A stretch of DNA of 64,000 nt from Corynebacterium coyleae (GTDB lineage: Bacteria > Actinomycetota > Actinomycetes > Mycobacteriales > Mycobacteriaceae). The first letter of the stretch is position 1. The number at the start of each line of letters is the position of its first letter. Both the position numbers and the translations under genes were made by a program. Where the stretch lies: the NCBI RefSeq assembly GCF_030408635.1, contig NZ_CP047198.1, positions 1,612,001-1,676,000 on the forward strand, read 5' to 3'. This document shows, piece after piece, positions 1 through 7,696 of the stretch. Below the pieces are notes generated by a model. The model had not been told where the DNA came from. It searched no databases and saw only the letters and a program-made list of their open reading frames with translations.

Positions 1-310
1 GATCGCGCATGTAGTACAGCTTCGCACGACGGACGTCACCCTTGCGGACGACCTCAATCTTCTCCAGGTTCGGGGAGTGCACCGGGAAGGTACGCTCAAC
101 GCCGATGCCGAAGGAAACCTTGCGGACGGTGAAGGTCTCGCGGATACCGCTGCCCTGGCGACGCACAACGAAGCCAGTGAACACCTGAGTACGGGTCACA
201 GAACCCTCGATAACCTTAACGTGAACGTCGAGGGTATCGCCCGGGCGGAAGTCCGGGATATCGTCACGGAGCTGGCCTGCGTCAACCAGATCAATAATGC
301 CGTTGCTCAT
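1..310 (-). CDS. rplS: 50S ribosomal protein L19, partial (3' end outside window)
   Basis: The minus-strand frame from the ATG at 310 reads [17 protein letters not shown] and continues through [16 protein letters not shown], the conserved N-terminal part of L19, to an YYMRD-like stretch at the window edge. About 103 residues are present, and the last few residues and the stop codon lie outside. L19 sits at the 30S-50S interface of the ribosome. A GAAAAGGATTGC ribosome-binding region precedes the ATG. The gene follows tex by 114 bp and has its own predicted promoter, as expected for a highly expressed ribosomal protein. Confidence 0.95.
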   Translation of the reverse strand, partial: MSNGIIDLVDAGQLRDDIPDFRPGDTLDVHVKVIEGSVTRTQVFTGFVVRRQGSGIRETFTVRKVSFGIGVERTFPVHSPNLEKIEVVRKGDVRRAKLYYMRD

Positions 311-406
311 GAAAGCAATCCTTTTCGTTTTCGGACAGAGGACCCTGGCGGCACTTCCCTAATCAGGGCGCTCGGCCGGTTCGTGTCGATTACAACAACC
401 TGCAGC

Positions 407-435
407 ATTCTACATACTGCCCGGTCACTTCCCAA
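407..435 (-). promoter_or_regulatory. Predicted sigma-A-type promoter of rplS
   Basis: On the minus strand TTGGGA (435-430) and TAGAAT (412-407) are separated by 17 bp. The -35 hexamer lies in the last codons of tex. Transcription would start near 400 and give a leader of about 90 nt before the rplS ATG. Confidence 0.5.
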
Positions 436-2743
436 ATCCGGCACGCTTGAGCGCGTCCGCCATCGAGCCAGATGCTTGACGACGATCACCGCCCCGGTTC
501 TGGTTTCGCCCCTGGCGCTGCTTCTGACCGCCACGGTTCTGGCCACGGCTCTGCCCGCTGCGTTGTTTCTGGCTGGTGGTCTGGCCGGGCTGGCCAGGCT
601 CGTCGTCAAGCCGCAGGCTCAACCCAATGCGGTTGCGAGCGACATCCACATCCATCACCTTGACCTTGACCACCTCGCCGGAGCGCACCACCTCGTGCGG
701 GTCAGAGACAAACTTGTGGCTCATCGCGGAGACGTGAACCAGACCATCCTGGTGCACACCCACATCCACGAACGCGCCGAAAGCGGCAACATTGGTCACG
801 GTTCCCTCGAGGATCATGCCGGGCTTGAGATCCTTGACCTCGTTGACGCCTTCCTTGAACTCCGCAGTTTTAAACTCAGGGCGCGGGTCGCGCCCCGGCT
901 TGTCCAGCTCGGCGAGAATGTCGGTCACGGTAGGCACACCGAAAGTGTCGTCAGCGAAATCCGCCGGCTTGAGTTTGGTGAGTACCGCCGTGTTGCCAAT
1001 GAGTTGCTCGGTGTTCAGACCCGTCGCCTGGGCGACGCGCTCCACCACCGGGTAAGCCTCCGGGTGTACCGCTGAGCCATCGAGCGGGTTCTTCCCGCCC
1101 TGGATACGCAGGAAGCCAGCGGCCTGCTCGAATGCCTTCGGCCCCAGACGCGGAACCTTGCCCAACTCCTTGCGGGTAGCAAAACTGCCGTGCTCGTCGC
1201 GGTACGCCACGATGTTCTTCGCCACCGTGCCGGACAGACCAGCGACACGCTCAAGCAGCGGTGCCGAAGCGGTATTGACGTCCACGCCAACCGAGTTCAC
1301 CGCATCCTCCACCACAGCGTCCAACGTCTGTGCGAGCGCCGTCTGATTCACGTCGTGCTGGTACTGGCCCACGCCGATCGACTTCGGGTCAACCTTGACC
1401 AGTTCCGCCAACGGGTCCTGCAGGCGGCGCGCAATGGACACTGCGGAGCGCAGCGAGACATCCATGTCTGGGAACTCTTCGGCTGCGATCGGGCTTGCCG
1501 AATAGACCGACGCGCCTGATTCGGACACAACCACCGGAGTCGGGCGCTTGCCGCCAGCCTGTGCGATGAGGTCCGCTACCTCGCCGGCGAGCTTCTCCGA
1601 CTCGCGCGAGGCGGTGCCGTTGCCAATGGCGATGAGTTCCACCCCGTGCTGGGCAGCCAGCGAAGCCAACTCCGCGCGCGACGCGTCCCAACGGTTCTGC
1701 GGCTGGTGCGGGTAGACGATTGTCGTGGCCAGCACCTTGCCGGTGCCGTCCACAACCGCACACTTCACGCCGTTGCGGTACCCCGGATCAAGCGCGAGTG
1801 TGGAGCGCTGGCCTGCGGGGGCCGCGAGCAACACGTCACGCAGGTTGGTCTTGAACACCTGCAGCGCGCCCTCCTCGGCCTTTTCCTTCAGACGCATGCG
1901 GGTATCCAGGTTGGCCGACACCTGCAGTTTCGTGCGCCAACCCCACTGCACCGCCTTGGCCAGCCAGGCAGAGTCTTTCACCGGCAGATCGAAACGATCC
2001 GCGATCATGCCCTCAAAGACGGCCTCGTCGCCCGGGTCGAGGTTGAGCGTGAGCACGCCCTCGTTCTCACCACGCAGCAACGCCAGAATGCGGTGGCTGG
2101 GCAGTTTGTCAAACGGCTCCGAGAAGTCGAAGTAGTCCGCGAACTTCGCACCTTCCTGTTCTTTGCCCTCAACGACCGAGGAGCGCATGGTGCCCTGCTC
2201 GTACACGCGGTCACGCACCGCACCGACCAGGTCGGCGTCGGTGGCGAACCGGTCCACCAAAATCGAACGAGCACCGTCGAGTGCAGCCTTCGTGTCCGGG
2301 AATCCTTCGGAGAGGAACCTCTCGGCGAGGGTTTCGGGGGTGGCGGTGGGGTCGTCGATAAGCAACTGCGTCAAATCCTCAAGACCTGCCTCGCGGGCGA
2401 TATCCGCCTTAGTCTTGCGACGCTTCTTGTAGGGCAAGTACAGGTCCTCAACACGCGCCTTCGTATCGGCTGCGAGAATCTCGCGTTTGAGATCGTCGGT
2501 AAGTTTGCCCTGCTCCTCAATACTTTCGAGCACCGCGGTCTTGCGCTCAGCGAGCTCGACGAGGTAGATGTTGCGCTCCTCAATGTGGCGCAACTGCCCG
2601 TCGTCGAGCCCACCGGTGGCTTCCTTGCGGTAGCGGGAAATGAACGGCACGGTGTTGCCCTCGGCGAGCAGTTTCAGCGCCTGCTCGACCTGAGATTCCC
2701 GAATGTTGAGTTCGTTCGCGATGGTGACTGCGATTGATGTCAT
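425..2743 (-). CDS. tex: Tex family RNA-binding transcription accessory protein
   Basis: The product has 772 residues, the usual Tex length. The N-terminal helical part ([31 protein letters not shown], written here in part) matches Tex_N. A YqgF/RNase H-like core follows around 320-450 ([20 protein letters not shown]), then helix-hairpin-helix repeats around 490-560 ([15 protein letters not shown]). A C-terminal S1 domain lies near 640-715 ([21 protein letters not shown]), followed by a basic Gln/Arg/Gly-rich tail of about 50 residues. Tex proteins bind nucleic acid and affect transcription; the exact role in corynebacteria is not established. It lies 36 bp downstream of the DcuB-like gene. 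Confidence 0.93.
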   Translation of the reverse strand: MTSIAVTIANELNIRESQVEQALKLLAEGNTVPFISRYRKEATGGLDDGQLRHIEERNIYLVELAERKTAVLESIEEQGKLTDDLKREILAADTKARVEDLYLPYKKRRKTKADIAREAGLEDLTQLLIDDPTATPETLAERFLSEGFPDTKAALDGARSILVDRFATDADLVGAVRDRVYEQGTMRSSVVEGKEQEGAKFADYFDFSEPFDKLPSHRILALLRGENEGVLTLNLDPGDEAVFEGMIADRFDLPVKDSAWLAKAVQWGWRTKLQVSANLDTRMRLKEKAEEGALQVFKTNLRDVLLAAPAGQRSTLALDPGYRNGVKCAVVDGTGKVLATTIVYPHQPQNRWDASRAELASLAAQHGVELIAIGNGTASRESEKLAGEVADLIAQAGGKRPTPVVVSESGASVYSASPIAAEEFPDMDVSLRSAVSIARRLQDPLAELVKVDPKSIGVGQYQHDVNQTALAQTLDAVVEDAVNSVGVDVNTASAPLLERVAGLSGTVAKNIVAYRDEHGSFATRKELGKVPRLGPKAFEQAAGFLRIQGGKNPLDGSAVHPEAYPVVERVAQATGLNTEQLIGNTAVLTKLKPADFADDTFGVPTVTDILAELDKPGRDPRPEFKTAEFKEGVNEVKDLKPGMILEGTVTNVAAFGAFVDVGVHQDGLVHVSAMSHKFVSDPHEVVRSGEVVKVKVMDVDVARNRIGLSLRLDDEPGQPGQTTSQKQRSGQSRGQNRGGQKQRQGRNQNRGGDRRQASGSMADALKRAGFGK
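2348..2363 (+). repeat. Interspersed motif copy GGGGTCGTCGATAAGC
   Basis: Exact 16-mer inside tex, encoding the LLIDDP linker on the opposite strand. It is one copy of the dispersed family described in the findings. Confidence 0.5.
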
Positions 2744-2779
2744 TCGGGCGATCTTAGTCGCGCCCTTGTTGTGCCAGCT

Positions 2780-4165
2780 TTACAGCAGCACCTGCGCCAG
2801 AATCGAGCCCACCACGCACGAAGTGAACACCGAGATCGCACCCGGAATCAGGAACGAGTGGTTGATCACGAACTTGCCAATTCGGGTGGTGCCGGTGCGG
2901 TCGAAGCCGATGCAAGCCAGGTCGGACGGGTAGGTGGGCAGGATCCAGTAGCCATACGCCGCGCCGTAGAAGCCGACAATGACCTTCGGGTCGATGCCCA
3001 AGGCAAGCCCGATCGGGGCGATGGCGACCAGCGCCGCAGCCTGGGAGTTCACCAACTTGGACACAATCAGCAACACGATGGCGTACGCCCACGGGGCAGC
3101 TTCCACAACAGAACCGAGGCTGGATTCGAGCTGGTCGATGTGCGCCGCGAAGAACGTATCCGCCATCCAGGCCACGCCAAACACGGAGAACACCGCGGTC
3201 ATGCCCGCCTTAAATACCGGAGTCGAGGCGATCTTCTTGTGATCTACCTTGCAGAACAGCAAGATGATCGCACCGGCAAAGAGCATCACCATCTGGATGG
3301 CGAGGTTCATGGACAGCGGTTTCATGCCACCGTCGCCGTCGTCGAACGCGGGACGCAGGCCCTCAAACGCACCGAGAACAACCACGAACGCGATCGCACC
3401 GAGGAAGATCCACACCGCGTTGCGGGCGGACTTTGGAAAGACCTCGCCCAAAAGCGAGTGGCTGGACTGCTTGATGGACTCCGCAAACGCCGGATCTTGC
3501 ATACGCTCCTGGAACACCGGGTCCTTGTCCAGGTCCTTGCCGCGACGCAGCGACCACAGCGCGGCCAGGATGACACCGGAAAGCGAAGCCGGAATGGCAA
3601 CCATAAGAATCTGCGGGATCGAATACGCCTTATCGATCACTCCGGCGTTCTCCGCCAAAATCGACGCGAGCGACACGGTGGCAACCGACACCGGCGAGGC
3701 AGTAATACCCATCTGCGCCGAAGTAGAAGCAACCGCCATGGGACGCTCCGGGCGAATTCCCTTCTTCACCGCGATGTCTTCGATAATCGGGAACATGGTG
3801 TAGACCACGTGGCCGGTACCGCACAGCACAGTGAGGAACCATGTGGTCACCGGAGCCAGCAGGGTGATCCGTTCGGGGTGGGCGCGAAGGAGCTTCTCGG
3901 CTTGCTGCATCATCACCTCCAATCCGCGCGATTGTTGGAGGGTCGCCGCACAGCCGATGACTGCGATGATGGTGAGCATAACGCCCACCGGTGGTTCGCC
4001 CGGCTCCAGACCGAAGACGAAGACCATGAGCATAAGGCCGATGCCAGAGATCAGACCGAGCCCAAGGCCCCCGTACCGCGTACCGAGCAGAAGAGCGCCA
4101 AGAATAACGGCGATTTGAAGGACAATTGCGAGCCCCGAGGTGGGGTCGAGCACTGACGCGAGCAT
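2780..4165 (-). CDS. dcuB: DcuB-type anaerobic C4-dicarboxylate transporter
   Basis: This is a polytopic membrane protein of about 461 residues. Diagnostic Dcu blocks are LCGTGHVVYTMFPII, RPERPMAVASTSAQMGI, the cytoplasmic RGKDLDKD stretch, SKLVNSQAAALVAI, and near the C-terminus ILPTYPSDLACIGFDRTGTT followed by IGKFVINHSF. By recall these resemble E. coli DcuB more than DcuA. The family exchanges fumarate, malate or aspartate for succinate, typically under oxygen limitation. I chose the ATG at 4165 because AAAGGA lies 6 nt upstream; the longer frame has no ribosome-binding site. It sits between trmD and tex, an unexpected neighbourhood. The direction of transport in this organism is inference. 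Confidence 0.88.
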   Translation of the reverse strand: MLASVLDPTSGLAIVLQIAVILGALLLGTRYGGLGLGLISGIGLMLMVFVFGLEPGEPPVGVMLTIIAVIGCAATLQQSRGLEVMMQQAEKLLRAHPERITLLAPVTTWFLTVLCGTGHVVYTMFPIIEDIAVKKGIRPERPMAVASTSAQMGITASPVSVATVSLASILAENAGVIDKAYSIPQILMVAIPASLSGVILAALWSLRRGKDLDKDPVFQERMQDPAFAESIKQSSHSLLGEVFPKSARNAVWIFLGAIAFVVVLGAFEGLRPAFDDGDGGMKPLSMNLAIQMVMLFAGAIILLFCKVDHKKIASTPVFKAGMTAVFSVFGVAWMADTFFAAHIDQLESSLGSVVEAAPWAYAIVLLIVSKLVNSQAAALVAIAPIGLALGIDPKVIVGFYGAAYGYWILPTYPSDLACIGFDRTGTTRIGKFVINHSFLIPGAISVFTSCVVGSILAQVLL

Positions 4166-4243
4166 GGGTGTCCTTTCGTTTTGCAACGCGTGTAACACAC
4201 CCAACTCTAAGCGAACAATGATCTGACCTTTAAATTATTGTGG

Positions 4244-4256
4244 GGTGATTTTCACC
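4244..4256. promoter_or_regulatory. Short inverted repeat upstream of dcuB
   Basis: GGTGATTTTCACC (5-bp arms, 3-nt centre) lies in the 104-bp gap between trmD and dcuB, about 80 bp before the dcuB ATG. It could be an operator or a weak hairpin. No T-run follows on either strand, so I do not call it a terminator. Confidence 0.25.
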
Positions 4257-4269
4257 ACCTCAGCAGGCA

Positions 4270-5349
4270 TTACCCTGCCGTGTACCCGCTCCACTGCGTG
4301 CCCTTCGGCAACGCATCCGCAACCGCTTGCGTCGCATCCTCCAGCGACAGCGCGGTTCGCCCTTTTACCGTAAGCGTCGTTTCGTTCCGCTCGATCGTCT
4401 CCGCGCGGTAGCCTGCCTGTTTCAGCGCCCGTCGCAGTTGCTTTGCGACGACCCGCTGTCCGCCCACCTCGAACACCGACACAACCTCACGCGAATCCAG
4501 CATGAACCGGTCCTCTTCACTGAGCTCCACCTGTTCGAGCAATTCGGGCCTGACGGCACGGGTGCGTTTCAGCGACTGCTCACGACGCCACGCATCAACC
4601 TTCTTGTGGTCGCCAGAGGTAAGCACCTCCGGAGCCTCGATCCCCCGCCATACTCGTGGTTTTGTGTAACTCGGCCCCTCAAGCAACCCATCCGAGAAGC
4701 TGTCCTCCTCGTGGCTTTCAGTGTTGCCAAGCACTCCGGGGATCAACCGGGTGACTGCCTCCGCGATGACTAGCACGGCGACCTCGCCACCAATGAGTAC
4801 ATAGTCACCAATGGACACCTCACGCACCCGGTAGCGCTGCTTCGCATCCTCGAAGACACGCTGGTCGATTCCCTCGTAGCGCCCGCAAGCGAACACAATG
4901 TGTTCCTCGCGCGACCAGGCACGGGCATCCGCCTGCGTAAATGGCTTTCCGGCCGGTGTGGGAACGAGCAACAGCGGCTTTGAGGCGTCATCGCCTGCCA
5001 CTGGGGATTCGTAAGGGCGTGGTGCAACGTTTGCGACATCGTCGTGACGCAACTTGTCATTCCGGTGCTTGGCCGCCGAGTCCAGCTCCGTGCCTGTGCG
5101 TCCCGCAGCGATATCGTCGAGCGCCGGCCCCCACACTTCCGGCTTCATCACCATGCCAGGACCACCGCCCAGAGGGGGCGCGTCTACCGACTTGTGGTTA
5201 CCCGTCGCCCAATCACGCAGGTCATGCACTCCGACAGACAGGATGCCCTGCTCAATCGCCTTGCCCAGCAGCGCGTGGCGCAACGGGTCCAAGTACTCCG
5301 GGAAAATGGTGACGACATCGAGGCGAAGCACCGGCTTCGAGTTAGACAT
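4270..5349 (-). CDS. trmD: tRNA (guanine-37 N1)-methyltransferase with C-terminal extension
   Basis: TrmD methylates G37 next to the anticodon using S-adenosylmethionine. The SPOUT core is clear: VVTIFPEYLDPLRHALLGKAI, PPLGGGPGMVMKPEVW, the knot region HIVFACGRYEGIDQRV and VREVSIGDYVLIGGEVA. The product is about 359 residues, far above the usual 230-280. About 35 extra residues sit between residues 85 and 122 (RTGTELDSAAKHRN onward), and about 80 extra residues follow the normal end at the C-terminus (from roughly VVSVFEVGGQ). The first insertion is usual in corynebacteria as far as I recall; the tail I do not recognise. The ATG at 5349 has GGAGGG 8 nt upstream and overlaps the rimM stop by 8 bp, so the two are co-transcribed. 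Confidence 0.93.
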   Translation of the reverse strand: MSNSKPVLRLDVVTIFPEYLDPLRHALLGKAIEQGILSVGVHDLRDWATGNHKSVDAPPLGGGPGMVMKPEVWGPALDDIAAGRTGTELDSAAKHRNDKLRHDDVANVAPRPYESPVAGDDASKPLLLVPTPAGKPFTQADARAWSREEHIVFACGRYEGIDQRVFEDAKQRYRVREVSIGDYVLIGGEVAVLVIAEAVTRLIPGVLGNTESHEEDSFSDGLLEGPSYTKPRVWRGIEAPEVLTSGDHKKVDAWRREQSLKRTRAVRPELLEQVELSEEDRFMLDSREVVSVFEVGGQRVVAKQLRRALKQAGYRAETIERNETTLTVKGRTALSLEDATQAVADALPKGTQWSGYTAG

Positions 5350-5842
5350 CAAGCAGTCCCTCCGGCGGCGTAATCACCAGGTAGCCCTCAGCGAGGTCGA
5401 TATCCGGCACGAAATCCATAACAAACGGGACGAGGACTTCCTTGCCGTGATAGTCGATCTCCAAAATCTTGCGATTCGACGCGTCCATCACACCGGTAAC
5501 CTCGCCCACCTCATCGCCGCCGTGACGGACTTTGAGGCCGATAAGTTCGTGGTTGTAGTACTCGTCGGAATCCTCGTCGCGCTCCAGAGGTTCTGCAAAA
5601 AACTTCATACCACGCAGACTGTCCGCGGCAGTGCGGTCTGGAACCTCCTCAAAACTGACGAGGAGGCGCTTCTGGTGTGGCCGAACCGTCTTCACAGTCA
5701 AGTGCTGTTCCTTGCCAGCCTGGCGGCCAGTGAGCACCTCGCCGACAACAATGTGGTCTTCAGACTCGTCGGCGAGTAGCTCGACTGCTACCTCACCCTT
5801 CACGCCATGCGACTTCACGACGCGGCCAATGTTGAGCTCCAT
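5342..5842 (-). CDS. rimM: Ribosome maturation factor RimM
   Basis: The product has 166 residues, standard length. The N-terminal RimM domain (MELNIGRVVKSHGVKGEVAV) is followed by a PRC-barrel-like C-terminal half (LIGLKVRHGGDEVGEVTGVM and VLVPFVMDFVPDIDL). RimM assists 30S head assembly and binds S19. It sits directly upstream of trmD with an 8-bp overlap, as in most bacteria. Confidence 0.95.
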   Translation of the reverse strand: MELNIGRVVKSHGVKGEVAVELLADESEDHIVVGEVLTGRQAGKEQHLTVKTVRPHQKRLLVSFEEVPDRTAADSLRGMKFFAEPLERDEDSDEYYNHELIGLKVRHGGDEVGEVTGVMDASNRKILEIDYHGKEVLVPFVMDFVPDIDLAEGYLVITPPEGLLDV

Positions 5843-5883
5843 AATCGGCTACGGTAGCAGCCCCACAAATTGCCCTTGTCGGC

Positions 5884-6663
5884 CTACCAGACCTTGTCGC
5901 CACGAACTGTGGCGTCGAAGCCGCCGTCGATAAAGACAACCTGGCCGCACAGGTGGGTATTCTCCTCACTGGTCAGCCATGCAATGAAGCTGGCCGCAGC
6001 CTCTGCCGGCATCCAACCGTTCAGCGGCATCGGCACCTGTGCCAACTGCGCACGACCTTCGTCGGTGTTGCGCAGCTCTTCAGTCATCGGGGAAATCACA
6101 ACGGCCGGCGCAATAGCGTTCAGCGCAATGCCCTTGCCAGCCCACTCCTCGGAGATCGCGTTCTTGCGCACCCAACGAGCAATGGCCTGCTTAGAGGACG
6201 AGTAGTTAAGGTATGCAACCTCGGGGCCCTGGTCAGCAAGTTCCTGACCACGCTTGACGGTGGCTTCCTCATCACCAGCAAGCATCGCTTCAATCAACTG
6301 GTCATCCGCCGGCTGCAGTGATGCGATCGACGCCGTCACCACAGCGCGCGGCGCATCCGACTTCTCCAGCAGCGGACGAAGCCCCTCAAGCGTTGCCACC
6401 GCGCCGAAGTAGTTCACCTGCGCGGTCTTCGGCGTCGGCGCCTGCATACCGGCATTCGCAATGACGCCGTCGAGCTTCCCTTCGGAAAGCTTGGTTGCCT
6501 CATCGACGAGTGCCTGCCGGCCCTCAACAGTTGTGAGGTCCGCATTGATATCCGCATTCGCAATATCGGCAGTAATCACCTTGTGACCGCGAGAGGTAAG
6601 CAACTCCGCAGTCGCCTTGCCAATGCCGCCCGCGCCACCAGTCACCAAAAACGTACGAGCCAT
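5884..6663 (-). CDS. Short-chain dehydrogenase/reductase (SDR) family protein
   Basis: This is a classical 259-residue SDR. The nucleotide-binding motif TGGAGGIGKA is at residues 8-17, the NAG motif at about 69-71, and the YSSSK catalytic Tyr/Lys pair near 155-159. It probably uses NAD(P)H, but the substrate cannot be told from sequence. A strong AAGGGGAG site precedes the ATG. It sits between rpsP and rimM, where many bacteria have a KH-domain gene; no KH gene is present here. The rpsP terminator lies upstream, so it may have its own promoter or rely on readthrough. Confidence 0.85.
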   Translation of the reverse strand: MARTFLVTGGAGGIGKATAELLTSRGHKVITADIANADINADLTTVEGRQALVDEATKLSEGKLDGVIANAGMQAPTPKTAQVNYFGAVATLEGLRPLLEKSDAPRAVVTASIASLQPADDQLIEAMLAGDEEATVKRGQELADQGPEVAYLNYSSSKQAIARWVRKNAISEEWAGKGIALNAIAPAVVISPMTEELRNTDEGRAQLAQVPMPLNGWMPAEAAASFIAWLTSEENTHLCGQVVFIDGGFDATVRGDKVW

Positions 6664-6735
6664 GATCCGCTCCCCTTTCGATTAGGAAATGTCTGCATGC
6701 CCAACCGTACGCAAGTTTTGCAAAGCTGCAGCACG

Positions 6736-6774
6736 AAAAACCCCGCACCGGCACGAAATGTGTGCGGTGCGGGG
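6736..6774 (-). terminator. Rho-independent terminator of rpsP
   Basis: CCCCGCACCG (6741-6750) and CGGTGCGGGG (6765-6774) form a perfect 10-bp stem. On the minus strand it is followed by TTTTT (6740-6736), 20-odd bases after the rpsP stop. Confidence 0.85.
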
Positions 6775-6788
6775 TGTCGTCGATAAGC
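6773..6788 (+). repeat. Interspersed motif copy GGTGTCGTCGATAAGC
   Basis: Non-coding copy between the rpsP stop codon and its terminator stem. The leading GG is shared with the stem arm. Confidence 0.45.
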
Positions 6789-6795
6789 GAAAGGC

Positions 6796-7305
6796 TTATG
6801 CCTCCTCGGCCGGAGCCTCCTCAGACTCAGCCTCTGCAGCCTCGCCCTCAGCCTCTGCAGCCTCGGCCTCTGCGGCAGCTGCAGCCTCAGCAGCTGCCTT
6901 AGCCTCAGCGTCTTCCTTAGCCTTCTTGCGCTTCTCGGTGATCGCCTCAGCGGTCGGGCCGTTCTTAGCCTCTTCCAGAGCCTGGTTGAACAGGTCGAGC
7001 TTGGACGGCTTCTCCTCAGCAACCTTGAGGGTGCCCTCAGCACCGTCGAGGCCCTTGTGCTTCTGCCAGTCGCCGGTCACCTTCAGCAGCGCGAGCACCG
7101 GCTCGGTCGGCTGTGCGCCGACACCCAGCCAGTACTGAGCGCGCTCGGAATCGATGCGGATGAGCGACGGCTCTTCCTTCGGGTGGTAGATGCCGATGTT
7201 CTCGATGACAGCACCGTCACGACGGGTGCGAGCATCAGCGATGACGACACGGTACTGAGCGTTGCGGATCTTGCCAACGCGCTGCAGCTTGATCTTGACA
7301 GCCAT
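6796..7305 (-). CDS. rpsP: 30S ribosomal protein S16
   Basis: The N-terminal 80-90 residues ([41 protein letters not shown]) are canonical S16. The 169-residue product ends in a long Ala/Glu-rich low-complexity tail, from about residue 130, common in actinobacterial S16 and presumably disordered. AAAGGAAG lies before the ATG at 7305. The gene has a predicted promoter about 155 bp upstream and a strong terminator just downstream. Confidence 0.97.
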   Translation of the reverse strand: MAVKIKLQRVGKIRNAQYRVVIADARTRRDGAVIENIGIYHPKEEPSLIRIDSERAQYWLGVGAQPTEPVLALLKVTGDWQKHKGLDGAEGTLKVAEEKPSKLDLFNQALEEAKNGPTAEAITEKRKKAKEDAEAKAAAEAAAAAEAEAAEAEGEAAEAESEEAPAEEA

Positions 7306-7391
7306 GGTGTACTTCCTTTAGGTCACTGGGCAGTGCAGACACTCGCCGCTTCTCGACGAGCCGGTTCAACCCTTCTTATTTACCCTGCGCG

Positions 7392-7423
7392 TGCCTGGCC
7401 GGTCGACCATCCCCTCCCAGGCA
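7392..7423 (-). promoter_or_regulatory. Inverted repeat in the rpsP 5' leader
   Basis: TGCCTGG (7392-7398) and CCAGGCA (7417-7423) can pair across 18 nt within the predicted rpsP leader of about 150 nt. A second element, GGATCC-AGAC-GGATCC, lies near 7434-7449. The intergenic span 7306-7696 also holds the divergent promoters; I see no RNA gene in it. Confidence 0.3.
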
Positions 7424-7460
7424 ACCTGAGAAGGATCCAGACGGATCCGGCGCGTACGCA

Positions 7461-7488
7461 GTTATAGACTTGTCGTGCCAAACGCCAA
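7461..7488 (-). promoter_or_regulatory. Predicted promoter of rpsP
   Basis: On the minus strand TTGGCG (7488-7483) and TATAAC (7466-7461) are separated by 16 bp. Transcription would start near 7454. Confidence 0.5.
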
Positions 7489-7635
7489 CAATGACGTCAG
7501 ACAACCTTTGACACCTTACGGGCTAAAACCCCAAGGCACCAAACTCCCGCACGGCAATGCCTTGCAATGCCCCGGTGTGGCTGGTTCGGTCATGCAAAGT
7601 TCAGACTGTATGGTCTTTACCGATTGCGACGCGCA

Positions 7636-7665
7636 TTGCCAGCTGCAATACACGTCGCCTGTAAC
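7636..7665 (+). promoter_or_regulatory. Possible promoter of the acyltransferase gene
   Basis: TTGCCA (7636-7641) and TGTAAC (7660-7665) are 18 bp apart, 32 bp before the ATG at 7697. The match is moderate and other placements are possible. Confidence 0.3.
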
Positions 7666-7696
7666 GAAATAGAAGTAGTTGACAAGGTTGGACACG

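Noticed and set aside
2771-4156. Long plus-strand open frame of about 460 codons opposite dcuB
   Set aside because: Its translation is His/Arg/Asp-rich without any recognisable domain and it mirrors a clear transporter gene; typical GC-rich antisense frame.
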